Shown piece after piece: positions 1 to 5,040 of a stretch of 5,972 bases of DNA. The stretch is from contig JAICSB010000218.1 in the NCBI GenBank assembly GCA_025937115.1, positions 1 to 5,972 on the forward strand. Direction: 5' to 3'. Every line of letters begins with the position of its first letter. The stretch's first letter is position 1. Made by a program: the position numbers and the translations under genes. This DNA comes from Pseudonocardiaceae bacterium (GTDB lineage Bacteria; Actinomycetota; Actinomycetes; Mycobacteriales; Pseudonocardiaceae). The notes under the pieces were generated by a model. That model saw only the letters and a program-made list of their open reading frames with translations, was not told the origin of the DNA and ran no database searches.

Positions 1-231
1 GAAGCGGTCGCGGAGCACGGCACGAGCCAGCCCGAGGAAGTTGTGCGGCTGCCGAAACTGAGCGATATCGCGCCGTTGCCACCGCTGAAACACCTGGTCC
101 GCGGACCAGCCGTCGAACGACTGCATGTCACCTCGGTCAAGTACGACCACATCATGGGCACCGCGGGCGAACGCCAGCGCGGCGGCACACCCCGCAACGC
201 CCGCGCCGAGCACGATGACGCGCACCAGCAC
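1..231 (-). CDS. FAD-dependent oxidoreductase, N-terminal part (runs off the window)
   Basis: This is the first 77 codons of a flavoprotein whose remainder lies left of base 1. The translation begins VLVRVIVLGAGVAGCAAALA, a Rossmann beta-alpha-beta start with the GxGxxG dinucleotide-binding fingerprint. It is followed by the acidic end of the second strand (VVVLDRGD, about residues 28-35), where the FAD ribose is normally held. Later FRQPHNFLGLARAVL resembles the segment after the FAD site in aromatic-hydroxylase-like and geranylgeranyl-reductase-like monooxygenases. The start is uncertain: GTG at 231, GTG at 225 and TTG at 243 are in frame, and 231 has a weak GGGA 6-9 bases upstream. The frame is open further upstream, but the previous gene stops at 270, so the gene is probably the third of a minus-strand operon. 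Substrate unknown; the family-level call is firm. Confidence 0.8.
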   Translation of the reverse strand, partial: MLVRVIVLGAGVAGCAAALAFARGAHDVVVLDRGDMQSFDGWSADQVFQRWQRRDIAQFRQPHNFLGLARAVLRDRF

Positions 232-269
232 AGCATCCCGCAACTCAAAGGCCGTGACTATCCGGTCTG

Positions 270-1142
270 TCACGGATTGCGTATCAGGGATCTGAACTTC
301 AACCCCAGCCACGGCTTGCGACCCCACGCTATGAGCTGACCCTTGGCGATCGCGTTCCACTGGCTCTGGCGCTGCCAGAACACCATGAAAAACGCTGCGG
401 GATCGGCCAGGATATGGCAGTCGACCTGCCGGGCAGACGGCTCTTCGACCCTGAGTAATCCATCATCGAAAACAAAATTGATCCGACCGCTTCCCCGTAG
501 ATGCACCTGGTAGGTGGCCTGGAGGCCAGCCGCCTTCTCAGCGTTGACAAACGTCCGAGGCTCGCACGTTTGCATCACCGGGACGAAGAACTGCCGCACC
601 ACCATGGCTGCATGTGCCGGCTCGATCCGCCACTTGCGTCCGGCGGCCTTGGCGATGTCGTAACCGTGCATGAGCGTTTCGTTCAGCAGGTTGCAGGTCA
701 AGGCCGACAGGGGCACCGAGGTGCCTTCGACCGTCCACGGGCGCGGCTCATCGGGCGAGTGCCCCGCACACGCGCCGAGGTACTCCTCCGCCCGCTCCTC
801 GATGCGGCCAGCCAGAACAGCCAGATCGCGCTCGGGGTCGGACTTCAACCCAAGCGCGTTCATGTCAGCGTTGTCCCACATGTCCGGGATCATCGAGTCG
901 CCGGCCACCCCAGCAATGCCGGGTACTACTGCCTTATATCGGGAGAGGTCTTGCCGTGCCATCCCAGGCACCAGCATCCAGTTCTGCGAGAGATGCATGG
1001 CAACCTCAGCGATGTTCCACTGGCCCACCGCGGGAACTCCCGGATCAGTGATGGACCGCATCAGGGTCGTCACCCGCCGAACCTCATCACGGAGTGCGTC
1101 CTGGCTCTGCTGCCATTGAGCTGCCGATACGCTCGCGACCAT
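270..1142 (-). CDS. Maleylpyruvate isomerase N-terminal (DinB-like) / SCP2-type protein
   Basis: A 290-residue protein with the architecture of the mycothiol-dependent maleylpyruvate isomerase family. Residues about 10-170 form a DinB-like four-helix bundle with His50 in AMHLSQNW and Glu155/His159 in NETLMHGYDIAKAAG. The ExxxH spacing and the distant first His match the metal-binding triad known for the family (His, Glu, His). Residues about 205-288 look like the SCP2-like C-terminal domain (ILADPAAFFMVFWQR then an aliphatic-Gly tail). Members use or are thought to use mycothiol, but many have unassigned substrates, and nothing here indicates a gentisate pathway. The ATG is well supported: AAGGGG (1148-1153) lies 5 bases upstream. 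It begins one base after the stop of the 96-residue gene, so the two are probably translationally coupled, and it is followed after about 40 bases by the flavoprotein gene. Confidence 0.88.
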   Translation of the reverse strand: MVASVSAAQWQQSQDALRDEVRRVTTLMRSITDPGVPAVGQWNIAEVAMHLSQNWMLVPGMARQDLSRYKAVVPGIAGVAGDSMIPDMWDNADMNALGLKSDPERDLAVLAGRIEERAEEYLGACAGHSPDEPRPWTVEGTSVPLSALTCNLLNETLMHGYDIAKAAGRKWRIEPAHAAMVVRQFFVPVMQTCEPRTFVNAEKAAGLQATYQVHLRGSGRINFVFDDGLLRVEEPSARQVDCHILADPAAFFMVFWQRQSQWNAIAKGQLIAWGRKPWLGLKFRSLIRNP

Positions 1143-1143
1143 G

Positions 1144-1434
1144 TCAACCCCTTAATACGTCGGTCAGCGTGGGTTGGCGCAGCGTGGGCGCCGGTCTCAT
1201 CGCACGATGCCCCAGCTCCTCCGTAATGTTCGAAATCGCGTCGATAAGCCACTTCGTGCGGGTCCGCGATTGCATCCACGACGGCAGATCCAGCGCTGCC
1301 ATGATCTCGTCGGCGAGCACCTCGCCGATTACTCCCGGCCACAACCGCTTGGCCTTCGCGGCGGCGGCTGCCGCCATCCGGTGAGGGGCGTACTGGTCGA
1401 CTTCCTGCGAGGCCTCGATCTGTATGTCGAGCAT
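1144..1434 (-). CDS. Unrecognised 96-residue protein, first gene of the operon
   Basis: I do not recognise this family. The start is one of the best supported in the window: AGGAGG at 1441-1446 sits 6 bases before the ATG. The stop is separated from the next ATG by a single base, and the next gene's ribosome site lies inside this reading frame, so it is a genuine co-translated gene. The product is small, soluble and largely helical by eye. It has an acidic start, an alanine-rich stretch at residues 20-28 (AAAAAAKAKRL) and a central segment WPGVIGEVLADEIMAALDLP. A basic RTRTKWLIDAI segment follows, then a Pro-rich tail. There is no signal peptide, membrane segment or Cys cluster. Its place ahead of an isomerase-like protein and a flavoprotein suggests an accessory subunit or partner of that pathway, which is inference only. 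Confidence 0.8.
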   Translation of the reverse strand: MLDIQIEASQEVDQYAPHRMAAAAAAKAKRLWPGVIGEVLADEIMAALDLPSWMQSRTRTKWLIDAISNITEELGHRAMRPAPTLRQPTLTDVLRG

Positions 1435-1440
1435 CGGAAA

Positions 1441-1446
1441 CCTCCT
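1441..1446 (-). promoter_or_regulatory. Strong Shine-Dalgarno of the left operon
   Basis: The minus strand reads AGGAGG followed by six bases and ATG at 1434. This fixes the start of the 96-residue protein and indicates a leader RNA reaching back toward repeat copy A at 1502. Confidence 0.8.
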
Positions 1447-1501
1447 CAGCTACTGGCCGTCCCCGGCTCGCGGCGACCTCGGCGTCAGCTCCGTCTCCAA
1501 C

Positions 1502-1597
1502 GGTAGTGAGGCGCGCGGTGTAGCGGCGTCCGTCGAATTACTCAGCCGCATACTCAACTGCGGTTGGTGATCCAGACCGTCCGGCGCCTGGCTGCGG
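1502..1597. repeat. LuxR-tail/leader repeat, copy A
   Basis: Plus-strand core GGTAGTGAGGCGCGCGGTGT continues with the conserved GCGTCCG...GAATTACTCA block, then CCGCATACTCAACTGCGG and TGGTGATCCAGACCG (to 1579). It matches copies B and C across the left half. In the right half it matches B and D, which is the 3' end of the luxR gene at 5317-5367. After GACCG the match weakens to CTGGCT only. The luxR reading frame is disturbed here by extra bases, so it is a decayed fragment rather than coding. The copy ends about 70 bases before the start of the left operon (minus strand), so it may supply that operon's promoter region. Confidence 0.8.
1539..1557. promoter_or_regulatory. Paired TACTCAG / TACTCAA heptamers (copy A)
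   Basis: Two heptamers in direct repeat, TACTCAG at 1539-1545 and TACTCAA at 1551-1557 (12-base period). On the minus strand they read TTGAGTA...CTGAGTA and lie about 105 bases upstream of the left operon's start codon. The same pair with a 13-base period recurs in copies B and C, each time upstream of a minus-strand ORF. Spaced direct half-sites would suit a NarL/LuxR-type regulator. That role is inferred. Confidence 0.4.
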
Positions 1598-1605
1598 GAT
1601 GATGA

Positions 1606-1890
1606 TCACCCGAAGGGAAACGCGTTGTCAATGAGGTAACGCCACGATCCGTCCGGCTGCCGGCGAAAGACGTGCACAGGACGAGCGCTGAGCGTCCTCG
1701 GACTGCCGTCAGGATCGTTGTTTTCCACCTTCCATTCGGCAGTCTGCAGTCCGATATCTCCCACCTGGTGACGGCTGAGTACCTTGATTTCGAAGTGTCC
1801 CCAGGCCGCCAGGAAACCGGCCAGCGCTTCCCGAATAGCGTCGGTACCCGTAGCTACCTGACTGGGACCTGGAACGGCTCTGTCCGGAGG
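1606..1890 (-). pseudogene. NTF2/SnoaL-like (YybH, SgcJ/EcaC-type) protein, N-terminus missing
   Basis: The minus-strand frame ending at the TGA in 1606-1608 encodes VATGTDAIREALAGFLAAWG, then a strand-rich middle (GDIGLQTAEWKVENNDPDGS) and ends RRQPDGSWRYLIDNAFPFG. This is the C-terminal two thirds of the small cone-shaped NTF2-like family often annotated as SgcJ/EcaC or DUF4440. The xGxxAIREALAGF and PDGSWRYxIDN segments are its usual landmarks. The expected first helices (about 45-50 residues) are absent. No ATG, GTG or TTG lies between the fragment and the in-frame TAA at 1891-1893, which is the stop of the flavin oxidase, so no translation start is visible. Either a deletion joined the two genes or the product depends on readthrough. 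I call it a pseudogene with good confidence in the family. Confidence 0.75.
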
Positions 1891-2484
1891 TTAGGCCGGC
1901 GTGATGTTTGCGTTGCGGTGGAAGACGTTGCCTGGGTCGTACTGGGTTTTGATCAGGGCCAGTCGATCGTATTTCGTCGACCCATAGGTGGCTCGCACGC
2001 GGTCGTCGTCTTGTTCTGGGTCGAAGTTGACGTAGCCGCCAGCGCCCGCGGCGAGCGGGCACAGGGCGTCCCCGGTGTGGCTGACGAGCCCACCGGTGAC
2101 GGCGAGGCCGTGCGCCTGGATGGTGGCGTCCAGGTCGGCCAGGCTCGCCCCGCCACCGACGACCGCCCGCCTGCGCTCGGGATCCACCACCACGTCCCGC
2201 ATCCCGCTCAGGTCGATCATCAGGCCGCCCTCGCACACGGCCAACCCGCTGTACCCGTGCCCACCACCGCGGACCGCGATCTCCAAGTCCTCGCGCTGCG
2301 CAAATCCGACCGCCGTGACCACGTCCTGCTGCGTCTGGCACCGCGCGATGACCGCGGGATGACGGTCGATGTCGCCGTTCCAGATCAAACGAGCGCTCTC
2401 ATAGTCGGCGTCACCCGGTATGAACACAAGGCCCGACATCACTCTACGGAGTGCTTCGACACCCTCGCCTACCGTCGCTGTCAC
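1891..2484 (-). pseudogene. FAD-binding (PCMH/BBE) oxidase with a large in-frame internal deletion
   Basis: The first ~138 residues are the FAD-binding PCMH domain of a berberine-bridge/6-hydroxy-nicotine-oxidase-like flavoprotein. They include RGGGHGYSGLAVCEGGLMID, whose His (about residue 76) is the usual covalent FAD attachment site, and GGGASLADLDATIQAHGLAV. At SHTG the sequence should continue into a GLTLGGG-like motif and about 250 residues of substrate domain. Instead it jumps directly to the C-terminal BBE segment: GGYVNF, DRVRATYGSTKYDRL and YDPGNVFHRNANI. The protein is thus about 197 residues instead of about 450, joined near base 2071 with the frame kept. It lacks the second flavin-linking Cys region and the active site, so it is probably nonfunctional. 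GTG at 2484 is preferred because GGGGAGGAGA (2494-2503) directly abuts the other GTG at 2493. Confidence 0.8.
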
Positions 2485-2493
2485 AAGAACCAC

Positions 2494-2503
2494 TCTCCTC
2501 CCC
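2494..2503 (-). promoter_or_regulatory. Purine-rich ribosome site deciding the oxidase start
   Basis: The minus strand reads GGGGAGGAGA. It touches the GTG at 2493 but leaves about 10 bases to the GTG at 2484, which favours the latter start. Confidence 0.6.
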
Positions 2504-2543
2504 GCCGACGGAATCGAACATTTCGGCTTCAGGTCGCGTTCCG

Positions 2544-2650
2544 TGCACCTGAATACGTTAGTGAGGCAAGCGGCGTGGCGGCGTCCGCTGAATTACTCAA
2601 TCCGCATACTCAACTGCGACTGGTGATCCAGACCGCAGGCTGGCTCCGGT
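2544..2650. repeat. LuxR-tail/leader repeat, copy B
   Basis: The best-preserved non-genic copy. On the plus strand it starts TGCACCTGAA (shared with copy C), then GTTAGTGAGGCAAGCGGCGT, GCGTCCGCTGAATTACTCAA, TCCGCATACTCAACTGCG and TGGTGATCCAGACCG, to CTGGCTCCGGT. On the minus strand the right end still reads as the luxR C-terminus, R-S-Q-P-A-V-W-I-T-S-R-S-stop, against R-S-Q-I-A-V-W-I-T-S-R-S-stop in the luxR gene. Over 49 bases I count 45 identities with copy D. It lies about 70-160 bases upstream of the flavin oxidase start. Confidence 0.85.
2594..2613. promoter_or_regulatory. Paired TACTCAA heptamers (copy B)
   Basis: Two identical heptamers, TACTCAA at 2594-2600 and 2607-2613, separated by TCCGCA (13-base period, somewhat more than one helical turn). 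The minus-strand reading is TTGAGTA-N6-TTGAGTA, about 110 bases upstream of the oxidase start. This is the most regular of the three pairs and the natural reference for the motif. Confidence 0.4.
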
Positions 2651-2657
2651 CCGTCGA

Positions 2658-2829
2658 TCACAGCTGATCGGGGATGAAAGTCACCGGGTGGGCTCTCATC
2701 CAGCCGACCACGTTCGGTCCTGCTTCGGCCATCTCTGGGTACGCTGCACGACTGCCTCCTAGCCAGCGCGTGGTGGGGGGCGTTCCTGGCGCGGCAAAGA
2801 GGACGGAACGGCGTCCAGGGTGTCACACT
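2658..2829 (-). other. Gap between the oxidase leader and hicB: possible C-terminal gene fragment
   Basis: With repeat B, this fills the 352 bases between the flavin oxidase start and hicB. One minus-strand frame is open from just left of a TGA near 2829 to a TGA at 2658-2660. Its last part reads AAYPEMAEAGPNVVGWMRAH and then PVTFIPDQL. It looks protein-like in composition, but I recognise no family and see no convincing start; an ATG at 2732 would give only 24 residues. It sits immediately before the luxR tail of copy B, so it may be a remnant of another gene. A GGAGG followed by GTG near 2749 belongs to another frame that stops after 17 codons. Low confidence. Confidence 0.3.
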
Positions 2830-2836
2830 GAGACCT

Positions 2837-3061
2837 ATGGGCACCGCTCGGAACCTGACCGCCGCCGTACATCAGGAAGAGGACTGGTACGTGGCACAGT
2901 GTCTTGAGGTCGACGTCGCTAGCCAGGGCCGTACGATCGACGAAGCCTTGAGCAACCTCGCCGAGGCTGTCGCTCTCTACCTCGAAGAGGTCGATGACCC
3001 ACAGCGGCACGTCACCGCCACTCCTCTCGTCACCTCGTTCCAGGTGCCCGGAGCAGCGTGA
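2837..3061 (+). CDS. hicB: HicB-family antitoxin (short form)
   Basis: A 74-residue protein with the HicB fold signature: an N-terminal beta strand (NLTAAVHQEEDWYVAQCLEV), then DVASQGRTIDEALSNLAEAV, the helix that packs on the sheet, and a short acidic tail. HicB proteins bind and block the HicA mRNase. Classical HicB (about 130-150 residues) also has a C-terminal HTH or ribbon-helix-helix that autoregulates the operon. None is visible here, so this short form would need another repressor or none. The gene is on the plus strand, opposite to nearly all its neighbours. It overlaps hicA by the 4-base GTGA (3058-3061), giving antitoxin-first order. The ribosome site before ATG 2837 is weak (only GAG at a usable distance), but the reading frame and family match are strong. 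Confidence 0.88.
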   Translation: MGTARNLTAAVHQEEDWYVAQCLEVDVASQGRTIDEALSNLAEAVALYLEEVDDPQRHVTATPLVTSFQVPGAA

Positions 3062-3281
3062 GTCCTGCGCTCTCTGACCTACCGATCGCAAGATCACCCG
3101 TGTTATCGAGTCGCTTGGCTTTGTCTACGTGCGCACGAAAGGCAGCCACGCCGTCTACCGGCATGCGGATGGCAGGGCCGTGGTTATCCCTCAACATGGG
3201 ACCGTCAAGCGAGGCACTCTGGCCTCCATCCTGCGGCAAGCTGGAATAACGCCTGCTGAGTTCCTCGAACTGCTTCAGTGA
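3058..3281 (+). pseudogene. hicA: HicA-family mRNA interferase toxin with a one-base frameshift
   Basis: The frame from GTG 3058 gives V-S-P-A-L-S-D-L, a normal HicA beginning. Shifting frame near 3080 gives D-R-K-I-T-R-V-I-E-S-L-G-F, then VYVRTKGSHAVYRHADGR, a PQHGTVKRGTL loop and RQAGITPAEFLELLQ to the TGA at 3279-3281. This is a complete HicA double-stranded-RNA-binding-like domain with the catalytic His in GSH (about residue 31). The span is 224 bases; one more base around 3078-3081 would give 225, an exact 74-residue reading. In the second frame a TGA lies just upstream (3074-3079 area) and there is no usable start, so the toxin is not made unless the shift is a sequencing error or a real ribosomal slip. 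The gene starts on the GTGA overlap with hicB. Confidence 0.85.
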
Positions 3282-3295
3282 CGATCCAGTCGTGA

Positions 3296-3397
3296 TCAGT
3301 TCGCTGAGCCGGCAGGTCGGAAGCTGTGTATCGGCCGCTCGCACTTCCAGCCCAGGACGCTCCGAGCCCAGCGATCGGCTGCCGGACGGGTGTCCAT
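3296..3397 (-). CDS. Possible 33-residue ORF downstream of repeat C
   Basis: ATG at 3397 is preceded by GGAGAG (3407-3412) with 9-base spacing. The frame reads MDTRPAADRWARSVLGWKCE and continues about 13 residues to TGA at 3296-3298. It occupies the same position relative to copy C that the 96-residue gene and the flavin oxidase occupy relative to copies A and B. It might therefore be the surviving start of a gene cut off where hicBA now lies. I recognise no family and the length is within chance expectation for this GC content. Confidence 0.25.
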   Translation of the reverse strand: MDTRPAADRWARSVLGWKCERPIHSFRPAGSAN

Positions 3398-3409
3398 CGT
3401 CTTCGTCTC

Positions 3410-3500
3410 TCCATGCACCTGAACGGTTCGCCTTGCACGGTAGTGAGGTGGGCGGTGTCGCCGCGTCCGCTGAATTGCTCAACCCACCTACTCAGCGGCG
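3410..3500. repeat. LuxR-tail/leader repeat, copy C (degenerate)
   Basis: The plus strand carries ATGCACCTGAA (shared with copy B), then GGTAGTGAGGTGGGCGGTGT, GCGTCCGCTGAATTGCTCAA and CCCACCTACTCAGCGGCG. The left half is as well conserved as in A and B. The luxR-coding right half is nearly lost after the second heptamer. Orientation is the same as A, B and D. Confidence 0.75.
3476..3495. promoter_or_regulatory. Paired TGCTCAA / TACTCAG heptamers (copy C)
   Basis: TGCTCAA at 3476-3482 and TACTCAG at 3489-3495, again with a 13-base period. Each differs from TACTCAA by one base, while the surrounding luxR tail is far more decayed. This unequal decay hints that the paired motif was kept longer than its surroundings. 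Confidence 0.35.
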
Positions 3501-3603
3501 TGCTGCGGCCGATGTCTATGCGGTAGGCCGCCAGCACGGGTGGTCCAGACTCACCCATTTCATGTTGTTTCGTGGGGGCACCGGGAATGGTGTCGGGACG
3601 GGA

Positions 3604-4419
3604 TCACGAGGGAATGAGGGGCATGCTCATCTTGTGCATCGGGGCGTCGGCTGTCATCAGCCCTGGAACCCGCTCGGGAACGAGGGCCACGGCAAGGCCT
3701 AGCACCAGCAGCGCGAGGCTCACGAACGTGGCGGCGGCTCGGCGCCAGGGCAGTAGCTTCTCAGCGGCGATGAAGACGGCGATCAGTGCCGTCCACGCGA
3801 TGCTCATGACGCCAAGGGCGAATAGCGCGGTCATCAGTGCCCAGCAGCAACCGATGCACCAGATGCCGTGGCGGGCGCCCATCCGAACCGCGCCCAGCGC
3901 ACCTGGACGCCAGTGCTCGAGCAGGAAGCCGAACGGACCACGGCAATGCCGCAAGCACACGTCCTTCAGTGGCGTGAGCTGGTAGGCCGCTGCCGCGGTG
4001 ATCACTCCGCCCGCTAGCAGCGGTCCGCCCCGGCTCCAGCTCAGGGCATCGATCTCAAGGGCGCGTCCAGCCTTGACGATAGCGAAGCCGATGAGCCCAA
4101 CGACGGTCCACGCTGCCAGATAGCCGACCAAGAGCAAGGCCGGTCCCATCCGCACAGCGTTGTTCCCGCGTTCGCACCGCGCGGCCTGCAGCCGCTGGTA
4201 CACGAGCACCGTGGGCCACACCGACGGGAGCATCATCGCTGCCATCATCAGCGTCCACATACCGGTGAACAAGCCGAGCGGACCCGGATCAGCACCCGGA
4301 CCCCCGTCCTCGCCTCCCATCTGCTGCACCACCACAGCCCAGCAGACGACGGCGAGGGCCAGCAGCGGACCGATCGTCAGCAGCGGGCCGGGCCTGACTG
4401 GGACGCCGACCCTTGTCAT
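3604..4419 (-). CDS. DUF2182 integral membrane protein
   Basis: A 271-residue polytopic membrane protein of the DUF2182 family (predicted metal-binding integral membrane protein, function unproven). I see about six or seven hydrophobic segments (roughly residues 12-30, 50-73, 93-114, 132-148, 187-219, 230-247). The family landmarks are present: WTLMMAAMMLP (55-65), YQLTPLKDVCLRHCR (146-160) and the Gly/Cys motif MGARHGIWCIGCCWALM (180-196) with Cys188/191/192. The tail MTADAPMHKMSMP is Met/His rich, like soft-metal-binding tails. The ATG directly follows the TGA of the DUF1326 gene with no bases between them, so the two are almost certainly one operon and probably one functional unit in the cytoplasmic membrane. 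A copper or other metal role is inference from Cys, Met and His content. Confidence 0.88.
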   Translation of the reverse strand: MTRVGVPVRPGPLLTIGPLLALAVVCWAVVVQQMGGEDGGPGADPGPLGLFTGMWTLMMAAMMLPSVWPTVLVYQRLQAARCERGNNAVRMGPALLLVGYLAAWTVVGLIGFAIVKAGRALEIDALSWSRGGPLLAGGVITAAAAYQLTPLKDVCLRHCRGPFGFLLEHWRPGALGAVRMGARHGIWCIGCCWALMTALFALGVMSIAWTALIAVFIAAEKLLPWRRAAATFVSLALLVLGLAVALVPERVPGLMTADAPMHKMSMPLIPS

Positions 4420-5022
4420 TCAGCCCGTCCAGGCGAACGGGGCGGAAAAGCCCGAAGTGCCTGCTTGGGACCATTCCAGTCCGAGAACTCCGACCCGCGA
4501 GCGGCCCTTCGCCACGGTCAGCTCACTGTTGGCCGGGTGAAAGACATCTACGAGCCGGGCGGGGCGGCCGGTGTCCACACCGAACGGCACGACGTCATCG
4601 ACCTCGACCTCGAGTGCGTCACCGGCGCTCAGCTTGTGGTTCCCGTTGCTCTGGGTGACCTCGATGCGCATCCGTTCCACGCCGAGCATCTCGCCCACCA
4701 GCGGGGCGAGTGCCTCCATCGGGCCCCCCAGCTCGCCGCCGAACACCGCGCCCAGTTTCTGGAGTTGCTCGTCGGAGGCCCTCTCGTCCACCACGAGCGC
4801 GAGCTTCCAGTTGCCGTCGGTCATCACTTGAGGGGCGTCTACCACCACCACAACCGTCCGGTCGCTCACATCCACGTCGTCGACCTCACCGGTGTCAACG
4901 TGGAAGATGAGCACGGCGTTGCAGCGCTCCGTGTCGGCGCCGGCGTCAAACGTGACTGTGCACGGACAGGGCATATCGCAGGAACAATTTTCGAAGTAGC
5001 GACCGCGGATGGACCAGGCCAT
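4420..5022 (-). CDS. DUF1326 domain protein with CxCxxxCxC motif
   Basis: A 200-residue soluble protein of the DUF1326 family. The N-terminus carries the family hallmark IRGRYFENCSCDMPCPC, with Cys at residues 13, 15, 19 and 21, a likely metal or redox site. The body is beta-rich (ILFHVD-type strands, VVVVVDAPQVMTDGNW, LALVVDERASDEQ) and ends with a FAWTG tail. No signal peptide or membrane segment is visible. ATG 5022 is preferred over the in-frame TTG at 5040, because GAGAGGGGG (5030-5038) lies 7 bases before ATG 5022 and the longer start would place it within the coding region. DUF1326 and DUF2182 genes are known to occur together, and here they abut exactly. The biochemical role is not established; handling of a metal or thiol partner by the membrane protein is a reasonable guess. 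Confidence 0.88.
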   Translation of the reverse strand: MAWSIRGRYFENCSCDMPCPCTVTFDAGADTERCNAVLIFHVDTGEVDDVDVSDRTVVVVVDAPQVMTDGNWKLALVVDERASDEQLQKLGAVFGGELGGPMEALAPLVGEMLGVERMRIEVTQSNGNHKLSAGDALEVEVDDVVPFGVDTGRPARLVDVFHPANSELTVAKGRSRVGVLGLEWSQAGTSGFSAPFAWTG

Positions 5023-5029
5023 GGGTCGG

Positions 5030-5038
5030 CCCCCTCTC
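5030..5038 (-). promoter_or_regulatory. Ribosome site deciding the DUF1326 start
   Basis: GAGAGGGGG on the minus strand with 7-base spacing to ATG 5022. Confidence 0.65.
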
Positions 5039-5040
5039 AA

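Larger units (their letters stand above)
3282..3603. other. Gap between hicA and the DUF2182 gene
   Basis: This 322-base stretch contains repeat copy C (about 3410-3500) and a possible 33-residue minus-strand ORF (3296-3397). Its right part (3501-3603) holds nothing I recognise except GTCTGGACCACC on the minus strand near 3540-3552. That resembles GTCTGGATCACC in the luxR tail and suggests that copy C once extended farther but was interrupted. Confidence 0.5.

Noticed and set aside
43..339. Plus-strand open frame of 98 codons at the left edge
   Set aside because: It overlaps the FAD-binding fingerprint coded on the minus strand and the end of the isomerase-like gene; no motif or ribosome site.
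501..1226. Plus-strand open frame of 241 codons
   Set aside because: Antisense shadow of the maleylpyruvate isomerase-like gene, which has a metal triad and ribosome site; no features of its own.
1672..2667. Plus-strand open frame of 331 codons
   Set aside because: It lies antisense to the flavin oxidase and NTF2-like sequences, which have clear homology landmarks. Long stop-free antisense frames are normal in GC-rich DNA, and its translation is low-complexity Arg/Pro/Val without motifs.
1502..3500. Repeats as an insertion sequence, MITE or CRISPR array
   Set aside because: No transposase, no terminal inverted repeats, no target duplications and no regular spacer lengths; the copies are large, few and partly gene-derived.
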